This document shows positions 17,687 to 27,885 of a stretch of 64,000 nt of DNA, in pieces. The position numbers were made by a program, and so were the translations under genes. Location of the stretch: contig JAHIUX010000078.1 of the NCBI GenBank assembly GCA_018816765.1, positions 1 through 64,000 of the forward strand, written 5' to 3'. The stretch's first letter is position 1. Every line of letters begins with the position of its first letter. The DNA comes from Bacteroidota bacterium (lineage in GTDB: Bacteria > Bacteroidota > Bacteroidia > Bacteroidales > F082). The notes beneath the pieces are model-generated. The model was not told the DNA's origin. It did not search any database and worked only from the letters and a program-made list of their open reading frames with translations.

Positions 17687-18478
17687 TTATTTTGGTATTT
17701 TGACTACTCCTTCGAATACAAATGCCACAGGGCCGGTCAAAACGATGTTTTCAAATTGTGTACCGGTATAATTAAACGCTACTTCGAGCCTTCCACCGGG
17801 CATGTTTACTTCGAAACGATCGCCGCCCTTCCAGAGCGATGCCGCGATGGCAGCTGCCGTAACGCCTGTTCCACAGGCGAGGGTCTCTGCTTCAACGCCG
17901 CGTTCGTAAGTACGCATATTCAGTGAGTTGCCATGCAGTTCAACGAAATTCACATTAACGCCCTCCGTCGAAATCTGCCCGTCGTAGCGAATTGCTTTAC
18001 CGTAATCATAAACAGCGGTGTTTTTCACATCGTCAACAAGGCACACATAATGAGGCGAGCCGGTATTCAGCAGAATATAATTGTCGGCAATATGCCATAT
18101 CGAAACCTTGCTCATGCCAAGCCTGATTTGAAAGTGATCCTGCTGATCATCAATGATTTCAACATGATGCATTCCATCGTATGCTTCAAAGTCAGCAGTT
18201 TTTTCTATCCAGCCCAGGCTGTAGGCAAACGCTGCTGCACAGCGGCCACCATTGCCGCACATGCTGCCTTCGAAACCATCAGCATTATAATAGGTCATTT
18301 TAAATGCAGCCTTTGTCGATGCTTCAATGATGATAAGCCCATCGGCTCCAATGCCAAAATGTCTGTCGCACAATGCCCTGATGTCATCACTGCTTAAGCT
18401 GAGTGAGGGTTCCTGCTGAAATATGATGAAATCGTTTCCGGCACCATGGTATTTGCGGAAATGCAAATAAGTTGACAT
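17687..18478 (-). CDS. dapF: Diaminopimelate epimerase DapF
   Basis: DapF converts LL-diaminopimelate to the meso form for peptidoglycan and lysine synthesis. The 263-residue product has both catalytic cysteines in their motifs, MCGNGGRCA and ACGTGVTAAA, and the N-terminal KYHGAGNDFI. ATG 18478 gives the normal length; a start at 18544 would add 22 unrelated residues. A -7 element lies about 120 bp upstream. The next gene in the same direction begins after about 146 bp, so it may be its own unit. Confidence 0.95.
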   Translation of the reverse strand: MSTYLHFRKYHGAGNDFIIFQQEPSLSLSSDDIRALCDRHFGIGADGLIIIEASTKAAFKMTYYNADGFEGSMCGNGGRCAAAFAYSLGWIEKTADFEAYDGMHHVEIIDDQQDHFQIRLGMSKVSIWHIADNYILLNTGSPHYVCLVDDVKNTAVYDYGKAIRYDGQISTEGVNVNFVELHGNSLNMRTYERGVEAETLACGTGVTAAAIAASLWKGGDRFEVNMPGGRLEVAFNYTGTQFENIVLTGPVAFVFEGVVKIPK

Positions 18479-18599
18479 TGGTTTATTATTTATATTGTTA
18501 ATTCTTCTTAACGTATGATAAGCTGGTTTGATTTTTGATACCAAATGAATATCAATTAATCTGAATTAAAAGTCATTGGATTAACATCAATTAACATTG

Positions 18600-18607
18600 C
18601 AAAAATA
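18600..18607 (-). promoter_or_regulatory. Possible -7 element for dapF
   Basis: Reads TATTTTTG on the minus strand. It would give a leader of about 115 nt, longer than usual here, so the assignment is tentative. Confidence 0.35.
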
Positions 18608-18687
18608 ACTTTTCAATCGATGAATCGTTTATTGGAAACAAACATATTTTAATGTTAACTCAAGTTGAACTTAATTTTTTTTGAACC

Positions 18688-20160
18688 ATGAAAGAGAATT
18701 TGAAACATTTAGGCTACGGACTGATTGGAGGGGCTATTGTACTGCTTGTTTCACTGATGCTGCAAACCGGAAACAAAAGTCCGGAAAATGAGGCTGCTGT
18801 CGAACGAGTCAATGTTCAGACTGATCAGCCGACTTATTATAAAACTTCTTTTGCCTCAGTTCCACAAGATGTTGATTTTGTTGATGCTGCTGAGAAAACC
18901 GTGAATGCGGTGGTGCATATTAAAACTGAAGTGATTGGCAGGTCAGCCTCCTACGATGACTTCTTTGGTTCACTCAGGGAATACCTTTATGGAATGCCAA
19001 ATCAGGGCCGGCCAAACGTATTGGTTGGTTTTGGATCAGGAGTAGTGCTGTCGAAAGACGGATATATTGTAACCAATAACCACGTTGTGGAAGGTGCTGA
19101 AAAGATCGAAGTTACCTTTAACGACCGAAAGCAAATGAAAGCCAGGCTGATAGGTACTGACCCAACGACCGACCTGGCCTTGATTAGGGTTGAAGCAGAA
19201 GACCTGCCATTCCTGGCCTTTGGTGATTCTGACAAATCCAAGGTGGGCGAATGGGTCCTTGCCGTGGGAAATCCTTTTAACCTTACGTCGACAGTCACAG
19301 CAGGCATCATCAGTGCAAAGGCCAGAAACATCAATATCCTGGGCGCGCAATCATCCATTGAATCCTTTATTCAGACTGACGCCGCAGTAAACCGGGGCAA
19401 CAGCGGCGGTGCTCTGGTGAATACCCTGGGTGAACTGATTGGAATTAATGCAGCAATCGCTTCACATACCGGAGTGTATGAAGGATATTCATTCGCCATA
19501 CCAGCCAATATTGTGCGCAAAGTTGTCGATGACCTGATTCGTTATGGTGAACCACAACGCGCCTTTCTTGGTGTGGAGATCAGAGAAATGGATGCTAATC
19601 TGGCCGCTGAAACCGGACAGAATGACGTAAAGGGTGTTTACATTGCCAATGTGACTGAAAACGGAGGTGCGCGCTCAGCCGGCATCAAATCGGGTGACAT
19701 CATCAGACAAATTAACGGAAGTGAAGTGAACAGCCTTTCACAATTGCTCGAAGTTGTCGGACAACACCGCCCTGGCGATAAGATCTCTGTTGGAATTTTC
19801 AGGAGCGGAAAAAGCATGAATATCGATGTCACGCTGAAAAACCAGGCTGGAACAACAGACCTTGTAAAGCGTGAAGAAGGTTTTGTAAATGATGAATTGG
19901 GTGTGAGCCTTCAAAAAATTACTGATGCCGATAAACAAAAATATAACATTACCAATGGCTTGCGTATCACTGACCTGAATGACGGGGTGTTAAAAAACGG
20001 GGGAATTAGCCGCGGCTTCATCATTATGAATATCAATGGAATGAAAGTTGACAGCAAAAAGGACCTGGAGGCAGCCCTGGCCGGAAGGAAAGGAAAAGCA
20101 ACGCGCATTCAGGGCTTGTATCCCAATGGGATGAAAATAAGTTTTGAATTTACCAACTAA
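18688..20160 (+). CDS. DegP/HtrA-family periplasmic serine protease (Do)
   Basis: A 490-residue envelope quality-control protease. An N-terminal hydrophobic segment (about residues 11-27) exports or anchors it. The trypsin-like domain carries the triad His132 (NNHVVEGA), Asp162 (DPTTDLALIRV) and Ser239 (NRGNSGGAL). Two PDZ domains follow (about 275-370 and 395-488; GVYIANVTENGGARSAG marks the first). This is the DegP/DegQ layout. It degrades or refolds damaged periplasmic and outer-membrane proteins. The primary sigma factor gene follows after 175 bp; I see no terminator between them. Confidence 0.93.
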   Translation: MKENLKHLGYGLIGGAIVLLVSLMLQTGNKSPENEAAVERVNVQTDQPTYYKTSFASVPQDVDFVDAAEKTVNAVVHIKTEVIGRSASYDDFFGSLREYLYGMPNQGRPNVLVGFGSGVVLSKDGYIVTNNHVVEGAEKIEVTFNDRKQMKARLIGTDPTTDLALIRVEAEDLPFLAFGDSDKSKVGEWVLAVGNPFNLTSTVTAGIISAKARNINILGAQSSIESFIQTDAAVNRGNSGGALVNTLGELIGINAAIASHTGVYEGYSFAIPANIVRKVVDDLIRYGEPQRAFLGVEIREMDANLAAETGQNDVKGVYIANVTENGGARSAGIKSGDIIRQINGSEVNSLSQLLEVVGQHRPGDKISVGIFRSGKSMNIDVTLKNQAGTTDLVKREEGFVNDELGVSLQKITDADKQKYNITNGLRITDLNDGVLKNGGISRGFIIMNINGMKVDSKKDLEAALAGRKGKATRIQGLYPNGMKISFEFTN

Positions 20161-20335
20161 TTTAGAATAAATTTAAATAAATTTCGTTTGAATTTTAAAC
20201 CAGGTGAAATAGGCTTAAAATGAAGGATTAAGGAGGATTTTTTCGTTAAAAAGTATGTTGATGAAAATTTATTTGAAATTTTTACCGGGAAAGTGAACTA
20301 AACAGAGAGATGGATTGTTTAATAAATAAAGTATC

Positions 20336-21202
20336 ATGAGACAGTTAAAAATATCCAAGTCGATAACCAACCGCGAAACTGCGTCGCTCGACAAATATCT
20401 GCAAGATATTGGTAAGGAGACGATGATTACAGCTGACGAGGAGGTTGAACTGGCTCGTAAAATAAAAACCGGCGACCAGAAAGCACTCGAAAGATTGGTG
20501 AATGCCAACCTTCGGTTTGTGGTTTCTGTTGCAAAACAATACCAAAATCAAGGACTTAGTTTGCCCGACCTGATCAACGAAGGTAACCTTGGCCTGATCA
20601 AGGCAGCACGGAGATTTGATGAAACAAGGGGGTTTAAATTTATTTCTTATGCTGTATGGTGGATCCGGCAATCTATCCTTCAGGCCCTTGCAGAACAATC
20701 GCGGATTATCAGGCTCCCGCTGAATCAGGTGGGCTCGCTGAACAAAATAAAGAAAGCATCATCGCGTCTCGAACAGGAATTTCAACGCCTGCCATCTTCT
20801 GATGAGCTGGCCGAGAGCCTCGAACTGCCCCAACATAAGGTGGATGCGGCATTGAAAATATCAACACGCTATATTTCAGTTGATGCACCATTGAAGACAG
20901 ATGAGGATGTGATGTTCCTGGATTCGTATGTCCCGGAAGACGTGGAAGACACGGACGAACAGCTCATGCGCGAATCGCTTGGAAAAGAAATTCAGCGTTC
21001 CCTTTCGAGCCTTTCCGACAAAGAACGTGAAATCATCAATATGTATTATGGCATCGGCATGAGCCATAGCCTGACATTGGAGGAAATCGGGGCGAAGTTT
21101 GACCTGACGCGCGAACGGGTAAGGCAAATCAAGGAAAAGGCCATCCGCAGACTGAAACATACCGCCCGTAGCCGCCTGCTCAAGGCCTATTTGGGACAGT
21201 AG
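20336..21202 (+). CDS. rpoD: Primary sigma factor RpoD/SigA (short Bacteroidota form)
   Basis: A 288-residue sigma-70 factor with region 1.2 ([12 protein letters not shown]), region 2 (the [20 protein letters not shown] core and the -10 recognition helix in [10 protein letters not shown]), region 3 ([10 protein letters not shown]) and region 4 ([20 protein letters not shown]). Region 1.1 and the large non-conserved insert of proteobacterial RpoD are absent, as is normal for the vegetative sigma of Bacteroidota. The product would recognise the -33 TTTG / -7 TAnnTTTG promoters annotated in this window. The gene ends in a hairpin terminator. Confidence 0.94.
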   Translation: MRQLKISKSITNRETASLDKYLQDIGKETMITADEEVELARKIKTGDQKALERLVNANLRFVVSVAKQYQNQGLSLPDLINEGNLGLIKAARRFDETRGFKFISYAVWWIRQSILQALAEQSRIIRLPLNQVGSLNKIKKASSRLEQEFQRLPSSDELAESLELPQHKVDAALKISTRYISVDAPLKTDEDVMFLDSYVPEDVEDTDEQLMRESLGKEIQRSLSSLSDKEREIINMYYGIGMSHSLTLEEIGAKFDLTRERVRQIKEKAIRRLKHTARSRLLKAYLGQ

Positions 21203-21273
21203 GCGTATTGTGGCTGTTTATCAGGTTGATGCCTGAGTTTGTTTGCCAGCAATCAGCTGATTTGTATAGTATT

Positions 21274-21308
21274 AAACAGGAAAGTTGAAGAACTTCTCCT
21301 GTTTTTTT
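21274..21308 (+). terminator. Terminator after rpoD
   Basis: Stem AAACAGGA / TCCTGTTT continued by AAGTT / AACTT across one bulged C, GAAG loop, then a T7 run. Confidence 0.85.
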
Positions 21309-21338
21309 ATTTCCGAAATCGATTGCATTGATTTTTTA

Positions 21339-21346
21339 TATATTTG
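21339..21346 (+). promoter_or_regulatory. -7 element for the GAPDH gene
   Basis: TATATTTG about 98 bp before the ATG and just after the rpoD terminator. Confidence 0.5.
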
Positions 21347-21444
21347 CAGAAAGACTCAACTTGTTGCAGTTGAATACTGTAACATTCACGAATACAGTAT
21401 TATAACACAACCACTAACCACAGCCACTTTTTAACCCAACACAT

Positions 21445-22890
21445 ATGGAAAAATTCAATGCCTCACTAAAATCATGGATCGACAACGAAAAAGCGGCCAC
21501 AGAACTGATCGGCGTAATCGGATGTTTATGGTATGATAAATCAATTGAACTGATTCTGCTCAGGTCGGTACTCGTTAACCGTGGAGCCGGCAAAATCCTG
21601 AATAAACACATCAGGGCTGAGACTATACTAAAAAAGCCCGTTCGGGTGCAGGACTCATTGCTGATTGCCAAAGCTATTCTGGAGGAGGACATTGCCCCCG
21701 CCCGCATCGATATCGGCCGGTTGAATTCGGAATGGACCGACGAAAAAGATAAATACGCTTCAGTAAAGGAATTTGTACTGGATAAGTTGAAAGCCTTTGT
21801 AAAGGTACCACCGCGCAGCACCAAAAACCAGGATGTTGTTTTGTACGGTTTTGGCCGCATTGGCCGTTTGCTCGCACGCGAACTGACGCAGTTTGCTGGC
21901 GATGGATCACACCTCAGGCTCAGGGCCATCGTAACCCGTTCAAACAGCGATGAAGACATCAGAAAGCGTATTTCGCTGTTTCGCAAGGATTCGGTGCATG
22001 GAAATTTCAATGGAGTTGCCAATGAAGACCTTGAAAACAAGGCCATGATCGTTAATGGCCAGATCATTAAGTTTCTTGCTGCCAACAATCCGGAAGATCT
22101 CGACTATGAGGCTGAAGGAATTTTTGATGCCCTGGTTATTGACAATACAGGCGTGTTCCGCGACAGGGAAAACCTGTCGCGTCACCTGAAGTCAAAAGGG
22201 GTGTCGAAAGTATTGCTCACAGCTCCCGGTAAAGGCGATATTCCAAACATTGTTTATGGTGTAAACCAAAATGCCGTTGATATCGAAGCCGAACGTATAT
22301 TCTCGGCCGCTTCCTGTACAACGAATGCCATCGTTCCTGGACTGGAGATTCTTGAAAAAAGCATCGGAGTTGTCAAAGGGCATATCGAAACAATTCATGC
22401 CTACACCAATGACCAGAATCTGCTGGACAACTACCACAAAAAGTCGCGAAGGGGAAGGTCGGCACCGCTGAATATGGTTATCACCGAAACTGGAGCCGGC
22501 TCGGCAGCAGCCAAAGCCATTCCGACGCTGAAAGGAAAACTCACCTCCAATGCAGTGAGGGTGCCTGTGCCAAATGTGTCCCTTGCCATCCTGACACTCG
22601 AACTGAAACGTCAGGTGACCACCGAAGAGATCAATACCTTATTCCTCGATGCATCGCTGAAAGGGACACTCATTGAGCAAATCCGCTACAGCAATTCGAC
22701 CGAATTTGTATCGTCGGACGGAACAGGTGACTCTTGTGCCTGCATCTATGATAGCCCGGCAACCAAGGTCTCCGACGATGGCAAAACCCTGATTGTGTAC
22801 TTATGGTATGACAATGAATTTGGTTACACCAGCCAGGTAATCCGCCTATCGCGCCACCTCGGACAGGTGAAAAGCTATCGGTATTATTGA
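21445..22890 (+). CDS. Glyceraldehyde-3-phosphate dehydrogenase, long form
   Basis: A 481-residue GAPDH, about 140 residues longer than the classical enzyme. The extra part is an N-terminal alpha-helical extension (residues 1-130). Then come the NAD-binding YGFGRIGRLLAREL, the catalytic Cys291 in SAASCTTNA, the HAYTNDQ segment, and the C-terminal WYDNEFGYTSQV. Such long GAPDHs occur in Bacteroidota and some gamma-proteobacteria. The catalytic step is glyceraldehyde-3-P to 1,3-bisphosphoglycerate in glycolysis/gluconeogenesis; which direction this form serves is not visible. It is single-gene, with its own promoter and terminator. Confidence 0.93.
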   Translation: MEKFNASLKSWIDNEKAATELIGVIGCLWYDKSIELILLRSVLVNRGAGKILNKHIRAETILKKPVRVQDSLLIAKAILEEDIAPARIDIGRLNSEWTDEKDKYASVKEFVLDKLKAFVKVPPRSTKNQDVVLYGFGRIGRLLARELTQFAGDGSHLRLRAIVTRSNSDEDIRKRISLFRKDSVHGNFNGVANEDLENKAMIVNGQIIKFLAANNPEDLDYEAEGIFDALVIDNTGVFRDRENLSRHLKSKGVSKVLLTAPGKGDIPNIVYGVNQNAVDIEAERIFSAASCTTNAIVPGLEILEKSIGVVKGHIETIHAYTNDQNLLDNYHKKSRRGRSAPLNMVITETGAGSAAAKAIPTLKGKLTSNAVRVPVPNVSLAILTLELKRQVTTEEINTLFLDASLKGTLIEQIRYSNSTEFVSSDGTGDSCACIYDSPATKVSDDGKTLIVYLWYDNEFGYTSQVIRLSRHLGQVKSYRYY

Positions 22891-22914
22891 TAGTGTATAC
22901 ATAATCAAGCAGTT

Positions 22915-22953
22915 GAGGGTTGTTAGCATCTGGTTAATAACCCTCTTTTTTTT
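22915..22953 (+). terminator. Terminator after the GAPDH gene
   Basis: GAGGGTT / AACCCTC stem extended inward by TTA / TAA pairs, followed by T8. Confidence 0.85.
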
Positions 22954-22955
22954 AG

Positions 22956-24614
<1,659 letters not shown>

Positions 24615-24655
24615 CCCAAAGGCGATAATTAAACAGCCTGTTACCTGAATTGTGC

Positions 24656-24663
24656 TATTTTTG
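24656..24663 (+). promoter_or_regulatory. -7 element for yidC
   Basis: TATTTTTG 28 bp before the yidC ATG at 24692, again inside a longer open frame. Confidence 0.55.
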
Positions 24664-24691
24664 CAGCACAATTAATATTATTTTCTCGTTG

Positions 24692-26623
24692 ATGAATAGA
24701 GATACAATTATCGGATTTATCCTCATTGCAGCCATATTGGTTGGCTATTCCATATGGATGACTCCTTCGAAAGAAGAAATGGCCGAAAGGCAGCATAAGA
24801 TTGATTCTGTAAACTTCGTGCGTCAGCAGCAGCGTTTCATCGATTCTCTGAAAGTTGTTACCGAAAAGGAAGCCCTGTTATCGAATGACACTGCTGGAGC
24901 AATGAATGCTGCTACTGCAGTTGGCAACCCCGGCGACCTGAGCGCATTGCAAAACCGTTATGGTGCCTTCGCAGGATCGGCTGTGGGAACCGATACAAGC
25001 TATGTCGTTAGCAACGAATTAATGGAGCTGATGATCAGTGCTAAAGGTGGTTTTATCAAACAGGCCCGCCTTAAAAACTATCAAACCTACGATTCCCTTC
25101 CGTTGATACTGTTCGATCCGAATACAGCGGTGTTTGATTTGTCCTTTTTTGTGCAAAACCGCACCATTAATACCAAAGACCTTTATTTCAGGCCATATGT
25201 GAATGGCGAACCGATGACTGGCCTTAATGTGATGGCTGCAGGATCAGACAGCCTGGTATTTTCGATGCGATTGTTTGCCGATTTGCCTGATGGCAATATT
25301 GATGAGACAAAATACATTGAGTTCGAGTATAGACTGAGAGCCCAGGACTATATGCTTGGATTTGACTTAAATCTACATGGCATGGATAAGGTGGTAGCCA
25401 TGAATACGAATTTCATGAGCATCGATTTTACCATCGATCAGCTGCGCCAGGAGCAGAGTGTAGACAGTTACAACGGATCGACGATTTACTATAAGCACCT
25501 GAATGATGAGGTAGACTATTTGTCGGAGACGAAAGATGAAGAAATGGCCATTAAGACCCGTTTAAAATGGATTTCTTTTAAACAGCGCTTTTTTACTGTT
25601 TCGCTTATTGCCGGTAACTATTTCGACAATGCCTCGATGAAGACCTCAACAAAATCCGATCAGATTGACCCACATTACCTGAAGACCATGCAAACCAGTG
25701 TGGATTTGCCCTTTACACTAGAGGCCAAGCAGACTATTCCGATGTCGCTTTACCTTGGACCAAACAGTTTTCAGCAGCTTAAGTCATATAAACTCGACCT
25801 TGAACATCAGATTCCGCTGGGATGGGGATTTTTCCTGCTCGCATGGATCAATATCTATATTGTCATTCCTGTATTTACCTTTTTAGGCAGCTATGGCTGG
25901 AATTATGGCATCGTCATCCTGGTGCTTACCTTGCTGCTTAAGCTGATTTTATTCCCGATTGCTTACAAAACGTATCACTCCTCAGCAAAAATGAGGGTGT
26001 TGAAGCCTGAGATAGATGAAATTTCGGCCAAGTTCCCGAAGTCGGAAGATGCAATGAAGAAGCAGCAGGCCATTATGCAATTGTACAAGAAAGCCGGAGC
26101 AAGTCCAATGGCCGGATGTGTCCCCATGTTGTTGCAGATGCCAATCCTGATTGCCATGTTCAGGTTCTTCCCCTCAAGCATCGAGCTCAGGCAGCAGCCA
26201 TTTTTATGGGCACATGACCTATCGAGCTTCGATAGCATTGCCACCTTACCCTTTAATATTCCATTTTATGGCGATCATGTCAGTCTGTTCACCTTGCTAA
26301 TGACTATTTCGACAATCTTCTATACATACCTGAATAACCAGATGATGGGTGCACAGACAACCCAAATGCCTGGAATGAAAACCATGATGTACCTCATGCC
26401 TATCATGTTCCTTGGGTTGTTTAATAATTATGCATCCGGACTGAGTTATTACTACTTGCTGGCCAACCTCATTACTTTTGTTCAGATGTACATTTTCCGC
26501 CTGGCCATTGATGAAGATAAGCTGCGTGCACAGATTGAAGCCAATAAGAAGAAGCCTGTGAAAAAATCTGGATTTCAGAAAAGGCTTGAAGATGCTGCCA
26601 AGCAGCGTGGTTACAAAATGTAG
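24692..26623 (+). CDS. yidC: Membrane protein insertase YidC
   Basis: YidC inserts and folds inner-membrane proteins with or without SecYEG. The 643-residue product has the Gram-negative layout: an N-terminal membrane anchor (about residues 4-24), a large periplasmic beta domain (about 50-365), then the conserved five-helix core, with GWNYGIVILVLTLLLKL, KMRVLKPEIDEI, GASPMAGCVPMLLQMPIL and the late helix PIMFLGLFNNYASGLSYYYL. The charged C-terminus (KKKPVKKSGFQKRL) would face the ribosome. ATG 24692 was chosen from the promoter position. A globin gene follows after 14 bp, probably on the same mRNA. Confidence 0.95.
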   Translation: MNRDTIIGFILIAAILVGYSIWMTPSKEEMAERQHKIDSVNFVRQQQRFIDSLKVVTEKEALLSNDTAGAMNAATAVGNPGDLSALQNRYGAFAGSAVGTDTSYVVSNELMELMISAKGGFIKQARLKNYQTYDSLPLILFDPNTAVFDLSFFVQNRTINTKDLYFRPYVNGEPMTGLNVMAAGSDSLVFSMRLFADLPDGNIDETKYIEFEYRLRAQDYMLGFDLNLHGMDKVVAMNTNFMSIDFTIDQLRQEQSVDSYNGSTIYYKHLNDEVDYLSETKDEEMAIKTRLKWISFKQRFFTVSLIAGNYFDNASMKTSTKSDQIDPHYLKTMQTSVDLPFTLEAKQTIPMSLYLGPNSFQQLKSYKLDLEHQIPLGWGFFLLAWINIYIVIPVFTFLGSYGWNYGIVILVLTLLLKLILFPIAYKTYHSSAKMRVLKPEIDEISAKFPKSEDAMKKQQAIMQLYKKAGASPMAGCVPMLLQMPILIAMFRFFPSSIELRQQPFLWAHDLSSFDSIATLPFNIPFYGDHVSLFTLLMTISTIFYTYLNNQMMGAQTTQMPGMKTMMYLMPIMFLGLFNNYASGLSYYYLLANLITFVQMYIFRLAIDEDKLRAQIEANKKKPVKKSGFQKRLEDAAKQRGYKM

Positions 26624-26637
26624 TCGCTAATTGACCC

Positions 26638-27003
26638 ATGGAACTAAGTTATTATGAACGGATTGGCAACAGCAATATCCAGCAGCTAATCGCTTGTTTT
26701 TATGAAGAAATAAAGCGCGATGAAGTGCTGTTTCCTATGTATGCAGGCGACCTTGACGCCGCTGAAAAAAGGCTGTATATGTTCATGGTGCAATATCTCG
26801 GAGGACCTGCAGTATATAGTGAGCGTCGGGGTCATCCAAGGCTGCGCATCAGGCATATGCCTTTTCTTATCAATGAAAATGCAAAACAACATTGGCTGAA
26901 GTGCATGTCCGTAGCAATGGAAAAAGTGACAATGGACGACGAATCGCGCCGTTTTTTGTGGAACTATTTCACCACCACTGCCGACTTTCTGAAAAACCGC
27001 TAG
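26638..27003 (+). CDS. Truncated hemoglobin, group II-like
   Basis: A 121-residue 2-on-2 globin. The proximal heme ligand His73 sits in RIRHMPF, with the family block GGPAVYSERRGHPRLR before it and the HWLKCM tryptophan after it. These features match the group II (TrHbO/YjbI-like) globins, which bind O2 or NO. It lies 14 bp after yidC and so is likely co-transcribed. A role in O2 or NO handling would fit with NrfHA elsewhere in the window, but that is inference. The 3' end is 19 bp from a convergent gene. Confidence 0.88.
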   Translation: MELSYYERIGNSNIQQLIACFYEEIKRDEVLFPMYAGDLDAAEKRLYMFMVQYLGGPAVYSERRGHPRLRIRHMPFLINENAKQHWLKCMSVAMEKVTMDDESRRFLWNYFTTTADFLKNR

Positions 27004-27022
27004 TAAAACAAATGGTTATTTC

Positions 27023-27553
27023 CTATTTCTGATCACCGACGAAGTAGTCATCCTTGTCGGCAAAGAGGATATTAAAAGAGGTTAAGCTACCATAAATCCG
27101 GGTGATGTATTGCTGTAGGTTGACCTTGTCGTCATCGCTCAGCTCAGAGCTGTTGATGCGTTGCTCCATCACCCTCAAACGGTCCCGCACCATCACAATT
27201 TTATGAAAAAATGTCTCGATGGGAATTTCTTTTGGCTTTAAACTTCTGTCAGCTGGCTGCAATACCAACACTCCACCCTTATATTTACTGCCCATTGGAA
27301 CAACTTCCTGAATATCGGTGATCTTACGCAAAAGCCTGGAAAACACCCGCTCAACCTTTTCAAAACTAAGCAAATCTGATTCACTACCCACGTAGTGGGT
27401 GATTTCAAGTCCTTCGAAGGATTTCAGGATTGTTTTTATGCCGTAATCGAAGAAAGTGACCTCGTAAGCATCTGCATAAACCTGTATGATCACGCCGTGA
27501 CCAAATTCTGAATGCCTGACCCTTGATCCAATGCCTGGTGTGATATTTTCCAT
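27023..27553 (-). CDS. Tudor-like (PcrA/UvrD C-terminal-like) domain protein of unknown function
   Basis: A 176-residue protein in two parts. Residues about 5-55 (GIGSRVRHSEFGHGVIIQVY ... EVTFFDYGIKTIL) form a small beta-barrel pattern like the tudor/KOW-type domain at the C-terminus of PcrA/UvrD helicases, which contacts RNA polymerase. The rest is charged and mostly helical (ERVFSRLLRKITD, RDRLRVMEQRINSSELSDDDK). I infer a nucleic-acid- or polymerase-associated protein but know no function. ATG 27553 is preferred to 27619 because similarity starts there. Confidence 0.65.
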   Translation of the reverse strand: MENITPGIGSRVRHSEFGHGVIIQVYADAYEVTFFDYGIKTILKSFEGLEITHYVGSESDLLSFEKVERVFSRLLRKITDIQEVVPMGSKYKGGVLVLQPADRSLKPKEIPIETFFHKIVMVRDRLRVMEQRINSSELSDDDKVNLQQYITRIYGSLTSFNILFADKDDYFVGDQK

Positions 27554-27562
27554 ATGTTGTCC

Positions 27563-27594
27563 TTGAATTTTCGCTAAAATTACCACTATTTTTG
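27563..27594 (+). promoter_or_regulatory. Promoter-like -33/-7 pair facing the LruC gene
   Basis: TTG, 21 bp, TATTTTTG on the plus strand, just upstream of the minus-strand tudor-like gene. It would start a transcript near 27600 that runs 285 nt before the LruC ATG. Confidence 0.35.
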
Positions 27595-27885
27595 TATCTC
27601 CGTGCAAATCGATCAGCAACCGGTTAGGCGCTAATGAGATTAATATTGACGGAGAAGGCTGAAATATGCGTGCGTGGTTTCATCCTTTTAGTTTTAATGA
27701 GTTCTAATAGGTGTTATTGAATGTGTTCCTTAATTGAATCGAATTCCATATTTTAGATTACATTCCCATTAATGGATAATGTGTTCATCTAAAATATTTG
27801 TTAATTTATTATCTATTAGTGATATACGTTATATTTTACAATTGGAATAATTATTGAAACGGCATCATTTGTAAAAAATGTCAAC
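27595..27885 (+). other. Leader/intergenic region before the LruC gene
   Basis: AT-rich, about 290 bp. It holds one 28-codon open frame (27634-27720, MRLILTEKAEICVRGFILLV...) with no recognisable family or ribosome site. No terminator is visible. Confidence 0.3.
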
